From Pseudomonadota bacterium (lineage in GTDB: Bacteria > Myxococcota_A > Bradymonadia > Bradymonadales > GCA-2716585): a stretch of DNA of 43,100 nt. The stretch spans positions 1 through 43,100 of the forward strand of contig SYOX01000404.1 of NCBI GenBank assembly GCA_005804885.1, read 5' to 3'. Below the pieces are notes generated by a model that saw nothing but the letters and a program-made list of their open reading frames with translations, ran no database searches and was not told where the DNA came from. This document shows positions 11,863 to 19,367 of this stretch, in pieces (the stretch's first letter is position 1; each line of letters opens with the position of its first letter). The translations under genes were made by a program, and so were the position numbers.

Positions 11863-12360
11863 CTATTTCTTGCTGAATCTGGATATGAGCCGGGCCAGGA
11901 ACGACGAGGAGGCCGACGCCTCGGGGGCCAGCGACGAGCCTTCCTCGCCCGAGCGAGCGGGCTCAGGCAGGTCGGCCTCCCAGTCCGGATCAAAGGCGGC
12001 GGCCGACTTGTAATAGGCGCGCGCCTCGGCCTTGTTGTTCATCGCCGCCTCAAAGCGACCCAGGAGCCCGTGGATCTGACCCTTGAGCGCCGCGTCGTCC
12101 TCTTCGACCCGCTCCATGAGGCTCAACAGCCGTCGACGGCAGATCTCAGACCGCACCGCATTGCCCGACCACGACGCCCACACGTGCCCGACGTGGTAGC
12201 GCACCGGCTTGCTGTCCAACTCCAACGCCATCGAGAAGGACGCGATCGCCTGCGTCGGATCGCCCTGCCTCAAGAAATGCACGCCCTCCTCATAGAACGC
12301 GATCGCGCCGCGAGAGGGGTCAAGGACGCCTCGAAGATCCGCTCCAGCGTGGTTGTCCAT
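11863..12360 (-). CDS. small TPR-like protein
   Basis: About 165 residues from ATG 12360; an AT-rich leader precedes it and the frame upstream runs into repeat sequence. Helical repeats are visible: AIAFYEEGVHFLRQGDPTQAIASFSMALELD has TPR spacing, and LLGRFEAAMNNKAEARAYYKSAAAFDPDWE is a second TPR-like unit. The C-terminus is a low-complexity acidic/Ser tail ending in FLARLISRFSKK, possibly amphipathic. TPR proteins mediate protein contacts, so a scaffold role is plausible, but no partner is evident. It is convergent with the nuclease-family lipoprotein, with only 36 bases between the stops. No signal peptide, so cytoplasmic. Confidence 0.75.
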   Translation of the reverse strand: MDNHAGADLRGVLDPSRGAIAFYEEGVHFLRQGDPTQAIASFSMALELDSKPVRYHVGHVWASWSGNAVRSEICRRRLLSLMERVEEDDAALKGQIHGLLGRFEAAMNNKAEARAYYKSAAAFDPDWEADLPEPARSGEEGSSLAPEASASSSFLARLISRFSKK

Positions 12361-12501
12361 GGCAGGGCTCCATATCTCTATAAATTTGAACCAGACCACA
12401 CTGTAGCCGGTTGAAGCGCTCAACACAACCGTAATTTTCCGCCCAGGGCGAACAGCAGGTTTGCTCAGCGAAGACCCCGACGCCCCCACGCCCCACGCAC
12501 C

Positions 12502-12790
12502 GCCCCACGCTCCTCGCACCGCCCCCCACAAGGGGGGACGGGCTCGTCGGGTGGGGCTGGAAGCGCGGGTGGGCTGCGCCCGGTGGGCGCAGGCCGGCGG
12601 CGGTCGACAGAGGATCGTACGGGCGGATCACCGCGTCGAAGTGGGCCTATGAATTGGGGGTTTTACTCCCCTGGTGTCGACCTGGACCGCCCGCTGGCCT
12701 GCGACCGACAGGGCGCAGCCCGCCCTGAAATTCTAGCCCCACCCGACGAGCCCGTCCCCGGAGGGGGCGGTGCGAGGAGCGTGGGGCGAT
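12502..12790. repeat. long palindromic element, copy 1
   Basis: A left arm (12502-12602) and a right arm (12690-12790) are imperfect reverse complements over about 100 bases. Landmarks are CGCCCCACGCTCCTCGCACC, GACGGGCTCGTCGGGTGGGG and the complement of CTGAAATTCTAGCCCC. The same arms recur at 17711-18018. Outer flanks also pair: TTGCTCAGCGAAG near 12464 and CTTCGCTGAGCGAACAA near 12905. No coding capacity is supported. Confidence 0.8.
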
Positions 12791-12884
12791 CCTCGCGTGG
12801 GGCGATCCTCGCGTGGGGCGATCCTCGCGTGGGGCGATCCTCGCGTGGGGCGATCCTCGCGTGGGGCGATCCTCGCGTGGGGCG
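12781..12884. repeat. 16-bp tandem repeat array
   Basis: Six perfect copies of GTGGGGCGATCCTCGC followed by a partial seventh, beginning inside the outer edge of palindromic element copy 1. The element's end motif GTGGGGCG appears to have been amplified, since copy 2 has a single GTGGGGCG at that position. Confidence 0.93.
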
Positions 12885-12945
12885 TCCGTCGAAGGGCCTG
12901 GAGCCTTCGCTGAGCGAACAAGGGCGAACATGAGCACGAGAGGGC

Positions 12946-13806
12946 TCAGGCGAGCCGCCGGACGATGCCGGCGACGAGCCTGTCGAGGGCCTCGGGGTGC
13001 TGGCGCAGGAAGAGCGAGGGCTCGATGAGCTCCAGCTCGGCGAGCCGCAGCTGCCCCGTGTCGTCCAGGACCGTGTCCACGCGAGCGTAGAGGAGCCCTT
13101 CGGCGACCTCTCCGAGCGCGGCCGAGGCGAAGGCCCGCTCCTGCGGGGTCGGCTCGATGGCCTCGGAGACGCGCTCGTCGTCGTTGGAGAAGCGCGGGGT
13201 CTTGCGGATCGCGTGGGTGAGCTTGCCGTCGATCCAGATCAGGCAGCGCTCCCCGTGGCCATCGACCGAGGCCATGTAGGGCTGCACCATGACGTCACGC
13301 TCGGCCGACAGCGCCGTCAAGAAGGCCTGGGCCTCGGCGGCCTCCCCTGGCCCGAAGCGCCGGGTCTGGAACGACCCCGCCGACACGGCCGGCTTGATGA
13401 CCAGCGCCTCGGCCCCAAGCGCCGAGGCCGCCGCCTCGATCCGCGCCTCCTGCCCGGCCTGGACCCAGAAGGTCGGCACGGTCGGGACCCCCATGGCCTC
13501 GATCTCCTTGAGGTAGCCCTTGTGGGCGTTCCAGGCGATGATTCCAGGGTCGTTGAAGAGCCGGGTCAGGCTCCCGGCCCTCGCCACCCAGGCCAGGAAG
13601 GCCTCGGGAGCCCTGTAGTAGTCCCACGTCGAGCGCACCACGCACAGGTCCCAGGACGCCCAGTCCACGCCTGCATCACTCCAGACCAGCCACCGCGCCT
13701 CGACGCCCGCCTCAACCAGCGCGCGCCGCAGCAGCTCTCGGTCCAGATCCCGTTCCAGGAGCGCCGCGCACGTCACCAGCCCCACTCGCCTTGATCCGCC
13801 GACCAC
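12946..13806 (-). CDS. ATP-grasp superfamily ligase-like protein
   Basis: 286 residues starting at GTG 13806 behind a strong GGGGAGG site, 12 bases after the stop of the beta-helix gene, so the two form an operon. The fold is read from the N-terminal VGLVTCAALLERDLDRE and D-x-CVVRSTWDYYRAPEAFLAWV, the linker KGYLKEIEAMGVPTVPTFWV, the ATP-binding lysine strand ALVIKPAVSAGSFQTRRFG, the VMVQPYM hinge, and metal-ligand segments ERCLIWIDGKLTHAIRK and LAELELIEPSLFL. This is the arrangement of RimK- or glutathione-synthetase-like ATP-grasp enzymes that join a carboxylate to an amine via an acyl phosphate. The substrate is unknown. The adjacent beta-helix protein could be a partner or scaffold. No signal peptide; cytoplasmic. 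Confidence 0.88.
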   Translation of the reverse strand: MVGGSRRVGLVTCAALLERDLDRELLRRALVEAGVEARWLVWSDAGVDWASWDLCVVRSTWDYYRAPEAFLAWVARAGSLTRLFNDPGIIAWNAHKGYLKEIEAMGVPTVPTFWVQAGQEARIEAAASALGAEALVIKPAVSAGSFQTRRFGPGEAAEAQAFLTALSAERDVMVQPYMASVDGHGERCLIWIDGKLTHAIRKTPRFSNDDERVSEAIEPTPQERAFASAALGEVAEGLLYARVDTVLDDTGQLRLAELELIEPSLFLRQHPEALDRLVAGIVRRLA

Positions 13807-13818
13807 CTCGACCTCCCC

Positions 13819-15057
13819 TCAGGGCGCGACCGTCACCTCGACGATCTCGCGCAGCGCCGCAGAACCAGCCTCGACCAGCGCGTCGTCGAGCGCGCCGACC
13901 GCCTCCACGTACCCCAGATCAGGGCGCGCCCGCCTCGCGTCGGCCATCCTCGCGCCGATCGCCAGGAGCCGCGGGTCTCCAGGCGGGGCGCCTTGAAGCA
14001 TCCGCTGACGCCACCCGAGCCAGCGGCCGAGGATGGACTCGTGCTCGACCAGGCGCCGCTCGTGGATCAGGGCGTCCTCCTCGTAGGACACCCCCTCCAG
14101 CGCGCGCCGGTGGGCGTCCATCGAGGCGGGGATGCGCGCGGCGAGCTTGTCGAGGCGCTTGACGCGCTCGACCACCCCCGCCTGGATCTGGCGCGAGGCC
14201 TCCTCGTAGGCCGCCACCAGCAGCGCGTCGCCCTGCGCGAAGGGCGCCCGCACCTGCTCGTACCAGGCCAGCAGCGCCCGCAGGTTGCCGACGTACTCGC
14301 GGGTCAGATCGAACTTCGGCCCCAGCCCCCCCATCAGGACGGAGTCAAAGCGCTGGTCGACGCGCACAGGGGTCTCTCCAACCATCCGACCGGCAGGCAC
14401 GCTGCGCCGCACCGCGCAGCCCGCCGGGATCACGGCGCCATAGCCGACCTTGACCGGGCTGACGATCTGCGTCTGACCCCCGATGAAGATCCGCGGCGAC
14501 CTCAAGAAGACCCCCACCGCGTCACCGAACATCGAGGCGAACTTGTCCCCCCAGGGCGTGAAGTTGTAGAGCGCAAGGCAGCTGCCCACCTCCGTGTGGT
14601 CCTCACGGCTCGTCCCGCCGGCCACCAGCGCGTCGCAGAAGTTGACCAGGCTGCCGACGACCACCGAAGGCATCAAGATCGTCATCTTGAGCCCAACGTG
14701 GTGGGCCACCTCGCTGCCCTCCTCCATCACCGTGCCGCCGCGCATCTCCGCATTGCCGCGCACCACGACGCCGTCCAGGAAGACCGCGTCCTTGAACACC
14801 CCGCCGTAGAGCTCGGCGCCGCGGCCCACCACCACGTCCTCGTAGAGCCCCCCGCCCGAGTGCCCCAGCTTGCAACCCGCCCCCAGGATCGTCCGGCTCC
14901 CCCGGATCACGCACCCCGGGAAGATCTCCACGCCGGCCTCGACCCTGTCCGGGTCGATCCCCTCGAAGACCGTCGCGGCCGGCGCGTGGACGATCACGCC
15001 CTTCGCCACCAGCCGCGCGCAGATGGAAGGACTCTCCTGGCTCTCTGATCCGCTCAT
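13819..15057 (-). CDS. left-handed beta-helix (hexapeptide-repeat) protein, nucleotidyltransferase/acyltransferase-like
   Basis: 412 residues from ATG 15057 with a perfect AGGAGG upstream. Residues about 20-200 show hexapeptide-repeat periodicity (VEIFPGCVIRGSRTILGAGC, VVVGRGAELYGGVFKDAVFL, VVVRGNAEMRGGTVMEEGSE), the left-handed beta-helix of GlmU C-terminal and acyltransferase-type proteins. A loop with the HTEVGSCLALYNFTPWGDKF segment, then VKVGYGAVIPAGCAV, completes the helix. The C-terminal 180 residues are alpha-helical and charged. The pattern resembles sugar-nucleotide pyrophosphorylase-related proteins that keep the beta-helix without an N-terminal Rossmann domain. It is the first gene of a two-gene operon with the ATP-grasp protein, which suggests joint action on a sugar or acyl substrate (inference). 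Confidence 0.85.
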   Translation of the reverse strand: MSGSESQESPSICARLVAKGVIVHAPAATVFEGIDPDRVEAGVEIFPGCVIRGSRTILGAGCKLGHSGGGLYEDVVVGRGAELYGGVFKDAVFLDGVVVRGNAEMRGGTVMEEGSEVAHHVGLKMTILMPSVVVGSLVNFCDALVAGGTSREDHTEVGSCLALYNFTPWGDKFASMFGDAVGVFLRSPRIFIGGQTQIVSPVKVGYGAVIPAGCAVRRSVPAGRMVGETPVRVDQRFDSVLMGGLGPKFDLTREYVGNLRALLAWYEQVRAPFAQGDALLVAAYEEASRQIQAGVVERVKRLDKLAARIPASMDAHRRALEGVSYEEDALIHERRLVEHESILGRWLGWRQRMLQGAPPGDPRLLAIGARMADARRARPDLGYVEAVGALDDALVEAGSAALREIVEVTVAP

Positions 15058-15136
15058 TCCAACCTCCTGACCAAGGCCCGCGACACTTTGCGCTCTGTCG
15101 CGCGCCGACCACAACAACAAAGCGTCATTGCTCCCT

Positions 15137-15165
15137 TGACACCTGCTCAAATTTTCATCATCATC
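15137..15165 (+). promoter_or_regulatory. candidate promoter for the SRAP-like gene
   Basis: Consensus TTGACA (15137-15142) followed after 17 bases by CATCAT, a weak -10, in the AT-richer divergent spacer 15058-15199. No LexA-type box is evident. Confidence 0.25.
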
Positions 15166-15199
15166 CTTCAAGAACCTGAATAAAGGAGCAGGATCCGTC

Positions 15200-15895
15200 A
15201 TGGGCGAAAGACTGACACTGACGACCTCGATCTTTGGCGCGATGCTGGCGCGGGCGACGGGCGACTGGGACGCCTTCAGGCCGCGCTACAACATCGCGCC
15301 GGGGCAGCACCACTGGGTCGTGCGCGGCGAGCGCCGGGCGGCCAGGGTCCTCGCCGAGGGCGTCCGGGGTGGCGCGGGCGGGGCCGAGGCCGTGCAGATG
15401 GAGTCGTCGCGCTGGGGGTTGCCTGGGCACGAGGGGCGCTTGATCGACGCGCTGGGATGCGAGCGGATCAGCCGTGGCCGCGCGCGCAGCGTGGATCGCT
15501 GCGTGGTGCCGCTGGACGGCTTCTATAAGTGGATTGGCGACTCGATCGACTCAGCGCCGCTCTGGTTCCACAGCCGGGGCGGTGAGCTCTTGTGGGGCGC
15601 GGGGATCTGCGGCTTGACGGAGCACGGGCAGAGCGCCTTCTGCCTGGTGACCTGCCCCTCGAACGCGCTGGTCGACAGGGCCAGCGCGCGGATGCCCTTG
15701 CTGCTGACCTGGAGGGACGTGCCGGCGTGGCTGGCCCGCGAGACGAGCAACGACCGCCTGCTGTCCATGATGCACCCCCCCGATCCCCACACGCTGGCCG
15801 TCCGGGTGGCCTCTTCGCGGGTCAACTTCGTCGACGTCGACGATCCGCTCTGTGTCGAGGAGGCCCACGAGGCCCAGCAGCTCAACCTCCTGTAG
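15200..15895 (+). CDS. SRAP (YedK/HMCES) family protein lacking the catalytic residues
   Basis: 231 residues. ATG 15200 follows AAGGAGC, and the opening MGERLTLTT aligns one-for-one with the family's usual MCGRFTLTT, so the start is secure. Known SRAP proteins use Cys2 to form a thiazolidine crosslink with abasic DNA, helped by a glutamate in GF-[Y/F]-EW and a histidine in H-x-RMP. Here Cys2 is Gly, the glutamate is Lys (GFYKW, K110) and the histidine is Ser (ASARMP, S162). Retained features are RYNIAPGQ (N31), WGLPG, RCVVPLDGFYKW and SSRVNFVDVDDP, so the fold is kept and all three active-site positions are substituted. It should not form the protective DNA-protein crosslink; a non-catalytic DNA-binding role is possible. 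Divergent from the beta-helix/ATP-grasp operon. Confidence 0.9.
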   Translation: MGERLTLTTSIFGAMLARATGDWDAFRPRYNIAPGQHHWVVRGERRAARVLAEGVRGGAGGAEAVQMESSRWGLPGHEGRLIDALGCERISRGRARSVDRCVVPLDGFYKWIGDSIDSAPLWFHSRGGELLWGAGICGLTEHGQSAFCLVTCPSNALVDRASARMPLLLTWRDVPAWLARETSNDRLLSMMHPPDPHTLAVRVASSRVNFVDVDDPLCVEEAHEAQQLNLL

Positions 15896-15910
15896 CCCCC
15901 CTTCCTTCAC

Positions 15911-15977
15911 TGTCGCCTTCAGCGACCGCTCAGGTAGAGCCCCCTTGCGTCGTTGTCGCCTTCAGCGATCGCTCAGG
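15911..15977. repeat. 25-bp direct repeat pair
   Basis: TGTCGCCTTCAGCGA-[C/T]-CGCTCAGGT occurs at 15911-15935 and 15953-15977, one mismatch, 42 bases apart. The second copy contains the perfect palindrome AGCGATCGCT and overlaps the stop of the GNAT gene. Located between convergent genes. Confidence 0.85.
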
Positions 15978-16800
15978 TCGAAGGCGTGAGGTCGGGTCGG
16001 GGCAAGGTCATGACGACCTTGGTGTAGGCCAGGAAGAAGCCGAGGCGCAGGGCGTTGCGCTCGGTGGGGAGGCCAGGGGCGGCGTGGATCGCGATCCAGC
16101 GGCACCCACGGCGCGCGCCTCGACACAGGCGCCACGCGATGAGCGCGGCCTGGATCCCTCGGCGCCTGAAGTCTGGCAGGACGCTGGCGCCGAAGAGGCA
16201 GCCCACCTCCCCCGCGCTCTCCATCGCGGCCCCTCCAACAACCTCGCCGTCGACCAGGGCCAGGACGCTGTCACAGCGAGGGTGCTCGACCATCTTGAGG
16301 GTGGTGTTGAAGAAGACCTCGGTGATGGGCTCGCCGGCGGGCCGGAAGCCGCTGGTGGAGACGTCGATGAAGGTCTTGACCGCCTCGGCGTCGCCGGGAT
16401 CGACCTCGACGAGCTGGAGGCCCTCGGGCCAGCCGTGGACAAGCAGCGCGGCGGGGTCGAGGTCGACAGGCGCCGCGCGGGCCAGGACGCTCTCGAACTC
16501 TCTGAGGACAAAGCCGCGGCGAGCCAGCCCTTCGAGGAGGCTGGGGTGGGCATAGGCGCAGACCTCAAGCCGGGGCTCGGCGCCGCGGGCGAGGTAGAAG
16601 TCGACGAGGCGGTCGAGATCGCCGTCCGAGACGGGGCCGCCGAGGCCAAGGCCGCAGGCCTGGTTGGCCCACGAGCCGGGTCCCGCCCAGGCCATCCAGC
16701 CGGAGTCGATGGGTTCGGCCTCCAGGGCCAGCTCGGCGGTGCTGACGGCCTGACGGCGCTCTTCGAGGTGGGCGATGATGGGGCTTCTCAACGCGTCCAT
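15973..16800 (-). CDS. GNAT-family N-acetyltransferase
   Basis: 275 residues from ATG 16800. The C-terminal half has the GNAT core: VDGEVVGGAAMESAGEVGCLFGASVLPDFRRRGIQAALIAWRLCRGARRGCRWIAIHAAPG contains the R/Q-x-x-G-x-G/A acetyl-CoA pyrophosphate loop (here RRRGIQAA) and the conserved beta4-alpha3 region; NALRLGFFLAYTKVVM follows as the alpha4-beta7 arm. The N-terminal half is a weaker, possibly degenerate first GNAT lobe (LARRGFVLREFESVLAR), as in tandem-GNAT proteins. It would transfer an acetyl group from acetyl-CoA to an amine of unknown identity. It lies 23 bases downstream of the membrane-protein gene and is probably co-transcribed with it. Confidence 0.87.
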   Translation of the reverse strand: MDALRSPIIAHLEERRQAVSTAELALEAEPIDSGWMAWAGPGSWANQACGLGLGGPVSDGDLDRLVDFYLARGAEPRLEVCAYAHPSLLEGLARRGFVLREFESVLARAAPVDLDPAALLVHGWPEGLQLVEVDPGDAEAVKTFIDVSTSGFRPAGEPITEVFFNTTLKMVEHPRCDSVLALVDGEVVGGAAMESAGEVGCLFGASVLPDFRRRGIQAALIAWRLCRGARRGCRWIAIHAAPGLPTERNALRLGFFLAYTKVVMTLPRPDLTPST

Positions 16801-16823
16801 GCGGTGCTCCGGCGGCTCGGCGC

Positions 16824-17588
16824 TCAGGCGCGGGGCTCGGCCAGCGAGGGGGTCAGCGCCCTGTGGGCGTGGGCGCGCCGGTCGTGCAGGAGCCTCCTGA
16901 GCACGAGCATGTGGCCAAGGAGCGCCGCGGCGACGAGCACGGTGGGCAGCCAGACGAAGGGGAAGAAGGTGACGAAGACGTTGGCCGGCCCCTCGTGGAA
17001 GGCGCGGAAGGGGACGGGGGCCGAGAGGATCGAGATGGTGACGATGGTGAGCAGGAGGGCGAGGCCGAGGGCGTTCCAGGCCCCGATGAGCCAGCGAGGG
17101 GCTCGGCCGCTGGCGATGAGCGGGATGAGGATCAGGGCGGTCAGGCCGCTCAAGACGTCGAAGTTGTAGCCGAGGTAGCTCATCTGGATGGGGATGAGGC
17201 CCTCGACGTGGGCGCGGTGCAGGAGCAGCTCGACGAGGATGCGGAAGGCCTGGAAGCCGACGAGCGCGGCCATGGGCAGGCCGAGGGCGAGCCTGCGGCC
17301 GACCGGGCCGACGGTGAGCGCGGTGAGGGCGATGAAGACGCCGCCCATCAGCGCGAGCAGCGGGGGCGGCATCGCGCCAAAGGCGAACAGCCCGGCCTGG
17401 GCGAGCGCGCCCGTCAGGGCCAGCCAGGCGAGGGTGGCGGCGGCCGCGCCGAGGGTCCAGCGGGCGCGGACGTGGGGCGGCTCGTCGGCGGGTCCGGCGG
17501 CGCGGACGGCCGCGACGAAGCCGGCGCCGAGGGCCAGCGCGAGGGCAATGAAGGAGAGGGTCAGGAGGGTGGAGGGTTGAGCGGGCAT
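16824..17588 (-). CDS. polytopic inner-membrane protein of unknown function
   Basis: 254 residues from ATG 17588 (GGAGATCGCC just upstream); the frame upstream of this is repeat sequence. Six to seven hydrophobic segments are visible: LLTLSFIALALALGAGFVAA, ATLAWLALTGALAQAGLF, LLALMGGVFIALTALTVGP, LALGLPMAALVGFQAFRIL, VLSGLTALILIPLIASG, LIGAWNALGLALLLTIVTIS and FVWLPTVLVAAALLGHMLVL. The motif FRILVELLLHRAHVEG with its His/Arg/Glu and the following MSYLGYNFDVLSG are conserved-looking inter-helix features. I do not recognise a named family with certainty. It heads a likely two-gene operon with the GNAT protein. Confidence 0.8.
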   Translation of the reverse strand: MPAQPSTLLTLSFIALALALGAGFVAAVRAAGPADEPPHVRARWTLGAAAATLAWLALTGALAQAGLFAFGAMPPPLLALMGGVFIALTALTVGPVGRRLALGLPMAALVGFQAFRILVELLLHRAHVEGLIPIQMSYLGYNFDVLSGLTALILIPLIASGRAPRWLIGAWNALGLALLLTIVTISILSAPVPFRAFHEGPANVFVTFFPFVWLPTVLVAAALLGHMLVLRRLLHDRRAHAHRALTPSLAEPRA

Positions 17589-17710
17589 GGCGATCTCCAG
17601 ATCAAGCCATTGATTTTGCTCAATAATATCCGACACTATCAATAAGTAAAGCAACCCTGGCGCAGGGAGGGTTCGCTCGGTGAAGGCTCCAGGCCCCACG
17701 CTCCTGGCAC

Positions 17711-18018
17711 CGCCCCACGCTCCTCGCACCGCCCCCCACAAGGGGGACGGGCTCGTCGGGTGGGGCTACAAGCGCAGTGGGGGCTGCGCCCGATGGGCGC
17801 AGGCCAGCGCGCGGGTGAGGGCGGATCGCAAGGCAGGCTGGGCGGGTTCAGGGGAGCGCTGGACGGGTATGGGGCAGGGTCATCAGGGGCGCTGCCCAGG
17901 TGTCGACATCGGTCGTGCGCAGGCCTGCGACCGACAGGGCGCAGCCCACCCTGAAATTCTAGCCCCACCCGACGAGCCCGTCCCCCCTTGTGGGGGGCGG
18001 TGCGAGGAGCGTGGGGCG
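17711..18018. repeat. long palindromic element, copy 2
   Basis: Arms 17711-17812 and 17916-18018 are reverse-complementary and match the arms of copy 1 at 12502-12790. Both copies share GGTGTCGAC in the interior and the tract TGAAATTCTAGCCCCACCCG near the right arm. The left flank of copy 2 repeats the outer motif TTCGCTCGGTGAAGG. The interior differs between copies. It occupies most of the spacer between the membrane protein and the 5-alpha-reductase-like gene. Confidence 0.8.
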
Positions 18019-18123
18019 TCGGGGAGGGGCGGGCTGGGAGATCCTGGGCAAGAAAGAGCAAAGCCTCTGCGGTCGGCGCAAAGGCTTAAATAAGAATCAT
18101 CATTAAATCAGCAAATTAAAACT

Positions 18124-18253
18124 TCGCTGCCACACCCCATTATTGCGTTGAAGCCAGGCCAAGGAAGTGGGGTGTGGCAACGCAGTTCGCCCGTTCTGAC
18201 GGGCCAGGTTGGGATCCATTCACCCAGAGGGAGAGAAAAAACTCCAACCTGGC
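18124..18253. other. cluster of three hairpins in an AT-rich spacer
   Basis: Three inverted repeats lie in a row: TGCCACACCCCA (18128-18139) with TGGGGTGTGGCA (18168-18179); GCCCG-TTCTGA-CGGGC (18189-18204); and GCCAGGTTGG (18203-18212) with CCAACCTGGC (18244-18253) followed by G and A6. The surrounding 18060-18300 is clearly more AT-rich than the genes, with AAATAAGAATCATC-type sequence. It could be a non-coding RNA, a double terminator or the scar of an element. No protein is supported. Confidence 0.4.
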
Positions 18254-18463
18254 GAAAAAATTCCAGACCTGACCTTCAACGCCGTAAAATCCGGGATCAA
18301 GCCCCCAGATGAGGGGATCGCGTCAAGGGGCGCGCTCGGCACCCTCCATGTCCAAAAGACTATTGTTCCTGAATTTGTGATCTGCGTCCCTTCGCCGCCC
18401 CGTGGGTCAGCGCAGGGCGGCGGCCTCAGCCGGGCCGGGCGACCAGCCTCCCAAGGCGTGTGT

Positions 18464-18553
18464 GCTCGACCCGAGGCAGGTATGATGGGCGCGAAGGGCG
18501 CCATCGATGCTCGGCCCGAAGCGGGCAGGATGGGCGCGATGGGCAGCACCGAC
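18464..18553. repeat. 45-bp imperfect tandem duplication
   Basis: 18464-18508 and 18509-18553 are two diverged copies of a unit with the shared frame GCTCG-x-CCCGA-x-GC-x-GG, then GATGGGCGCGA and GGGC. They immediately precede the ribosome site of the 5-alpha-reductase-like gene. Confidence 0.7.
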
Positions 18554-18572
18554 GCGAGGCGGAGGCTTGACG

Positions 18573-19367
18573 ATGAGCTGGTACACGGGCGAGCAGACCT
18601 ACGACACGATCCTGGCCCTGGCCTTCGGGCTGGTGCTGATCGTGGCGCTCTCGTCGGCCTTCGTCGTGGCGCCCTACGGCCGCTTCGCCTCGGGGCGCTA
18701 CGGCCTGAGCCTGAACCCCCGGCTCGGGTGGTTCCTGATGGAGCTGCCAGCGACCCTGACCTTCGTCGTCGTCTTCTTCCTCGGCCGCAACAGCCTCCAG
18801 ACCGTCCCCCTCATCTTCCTGGCCATGTGGCTGATCCACTACGGCAACCGCGGCTTCGCCTTCCCCTTCCTCATCCGCACGCCCGCCGGATCACGATCGA
18901 GCTTCAGCCTGATGGTCGTCGCCTCCGGGTGGCTGGTGACGGCGCTGCACGGCTACCTCAACGCGGCCTACATCGCCGACCTCGGCAGCCACTACACCTC
19001 GGCCTGGCTGACCGACCCCAGGTTCCTCATCGGCCTCGTCGTCTACTACGGGGCGCTGCTGGGCAACATCCACTCCGACGCCATCCTCCGGGGCCTGCGC
19101 ACCCACGCCGAGATCGCCGAAGGCCAGAAGGTCTACCGTATCCCGAAGGGCGGCCTCTTTCGATGGGTCTCAAACCCGAGCTACCTGACCGAGCTTGTCG
19201 CCTGGGCCGGCTTCGCCCTGTGCACCTGGTCCCTGGGCTCGCTCTTCGTCCTCCTGATCAGCTGCGCCAACCTCATCCCCCGCGCCGCGGCCACCCACCG
19301 ATGGTACCGCGAGCGCTTCGAGGACTACCCCGCCGAGCGCAAGATCCTCATCCCCTTCATCTGGTGA
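18573..19367 (+). CDS. steroid 5-alpha-reductase (SRD5A)-like membrane enzyme
   Basis: 264 residues from ATG 18573 (GGAGG 8 bases upstream). It matches the SRD5A1/SRD5A2 family over the whole length: APYGRF near residue 30, NPRLGWFLMELPA, LIHYGNRGFAFPFLIR, GLRTHAEIAEGQKVYRIPKGGLF, SNPSYLTELVAWAGFAL and the diagnostic tail LIPRAAATHRWYRERFEDYP, then RKILIPFIW. Seven hydrophobic segments alternate with these loops. Family members use NADPH to reduce the delta-4 double bond of 3-oxo-steroids or an enoyl-CoA/polyprenol-like substrate in the membrane. All invariant-looking Asn, Tyr, Glu and His of the NADPH-binding C-terminus are present. The true substrate in this bacterium is unknown. It overlaps tail-to-tail by 11 bases with the downstream NTF2-fold gene. 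Confidence 0.9.
   Translation: MSWYTGEQTYDTILALAFGLVLIVALSSAFVVAPYGRFASGRYGLSLNPRLGWFLMELPATLTFVVVFFLGRNSLQTVPLIFLAMWLIHYGNRGFAFPFLIRTPAGSRSSFSLMVVASGWLVTALHGYLNAAYIADLGSHYTSAWLTDPRFLIGLVVYYGALLGNIHSDAILRGLRTHAEIAEGQKVYRIPKGGLFRWVSNPSYLTELVAWAGFALCTWSLGSLFVLLISCANLIPRAAATHRWYRERFEDYPAERKILIPFIW

Noticed and set aside
12781..12884. CRISPR array
   Set aside because: Units are 16 bp, directly tandem with no spacers, so it is a simple tandem repeat.
12461..12945. Frames with repeated WGDPRVGRSSRGAI-type or HARIAPREDRPTRGSP-type peptides
   Set aside because: They translate the 16-bp tandem array and palindromic element; period 16 rotates frames and no gene signals accompany them.
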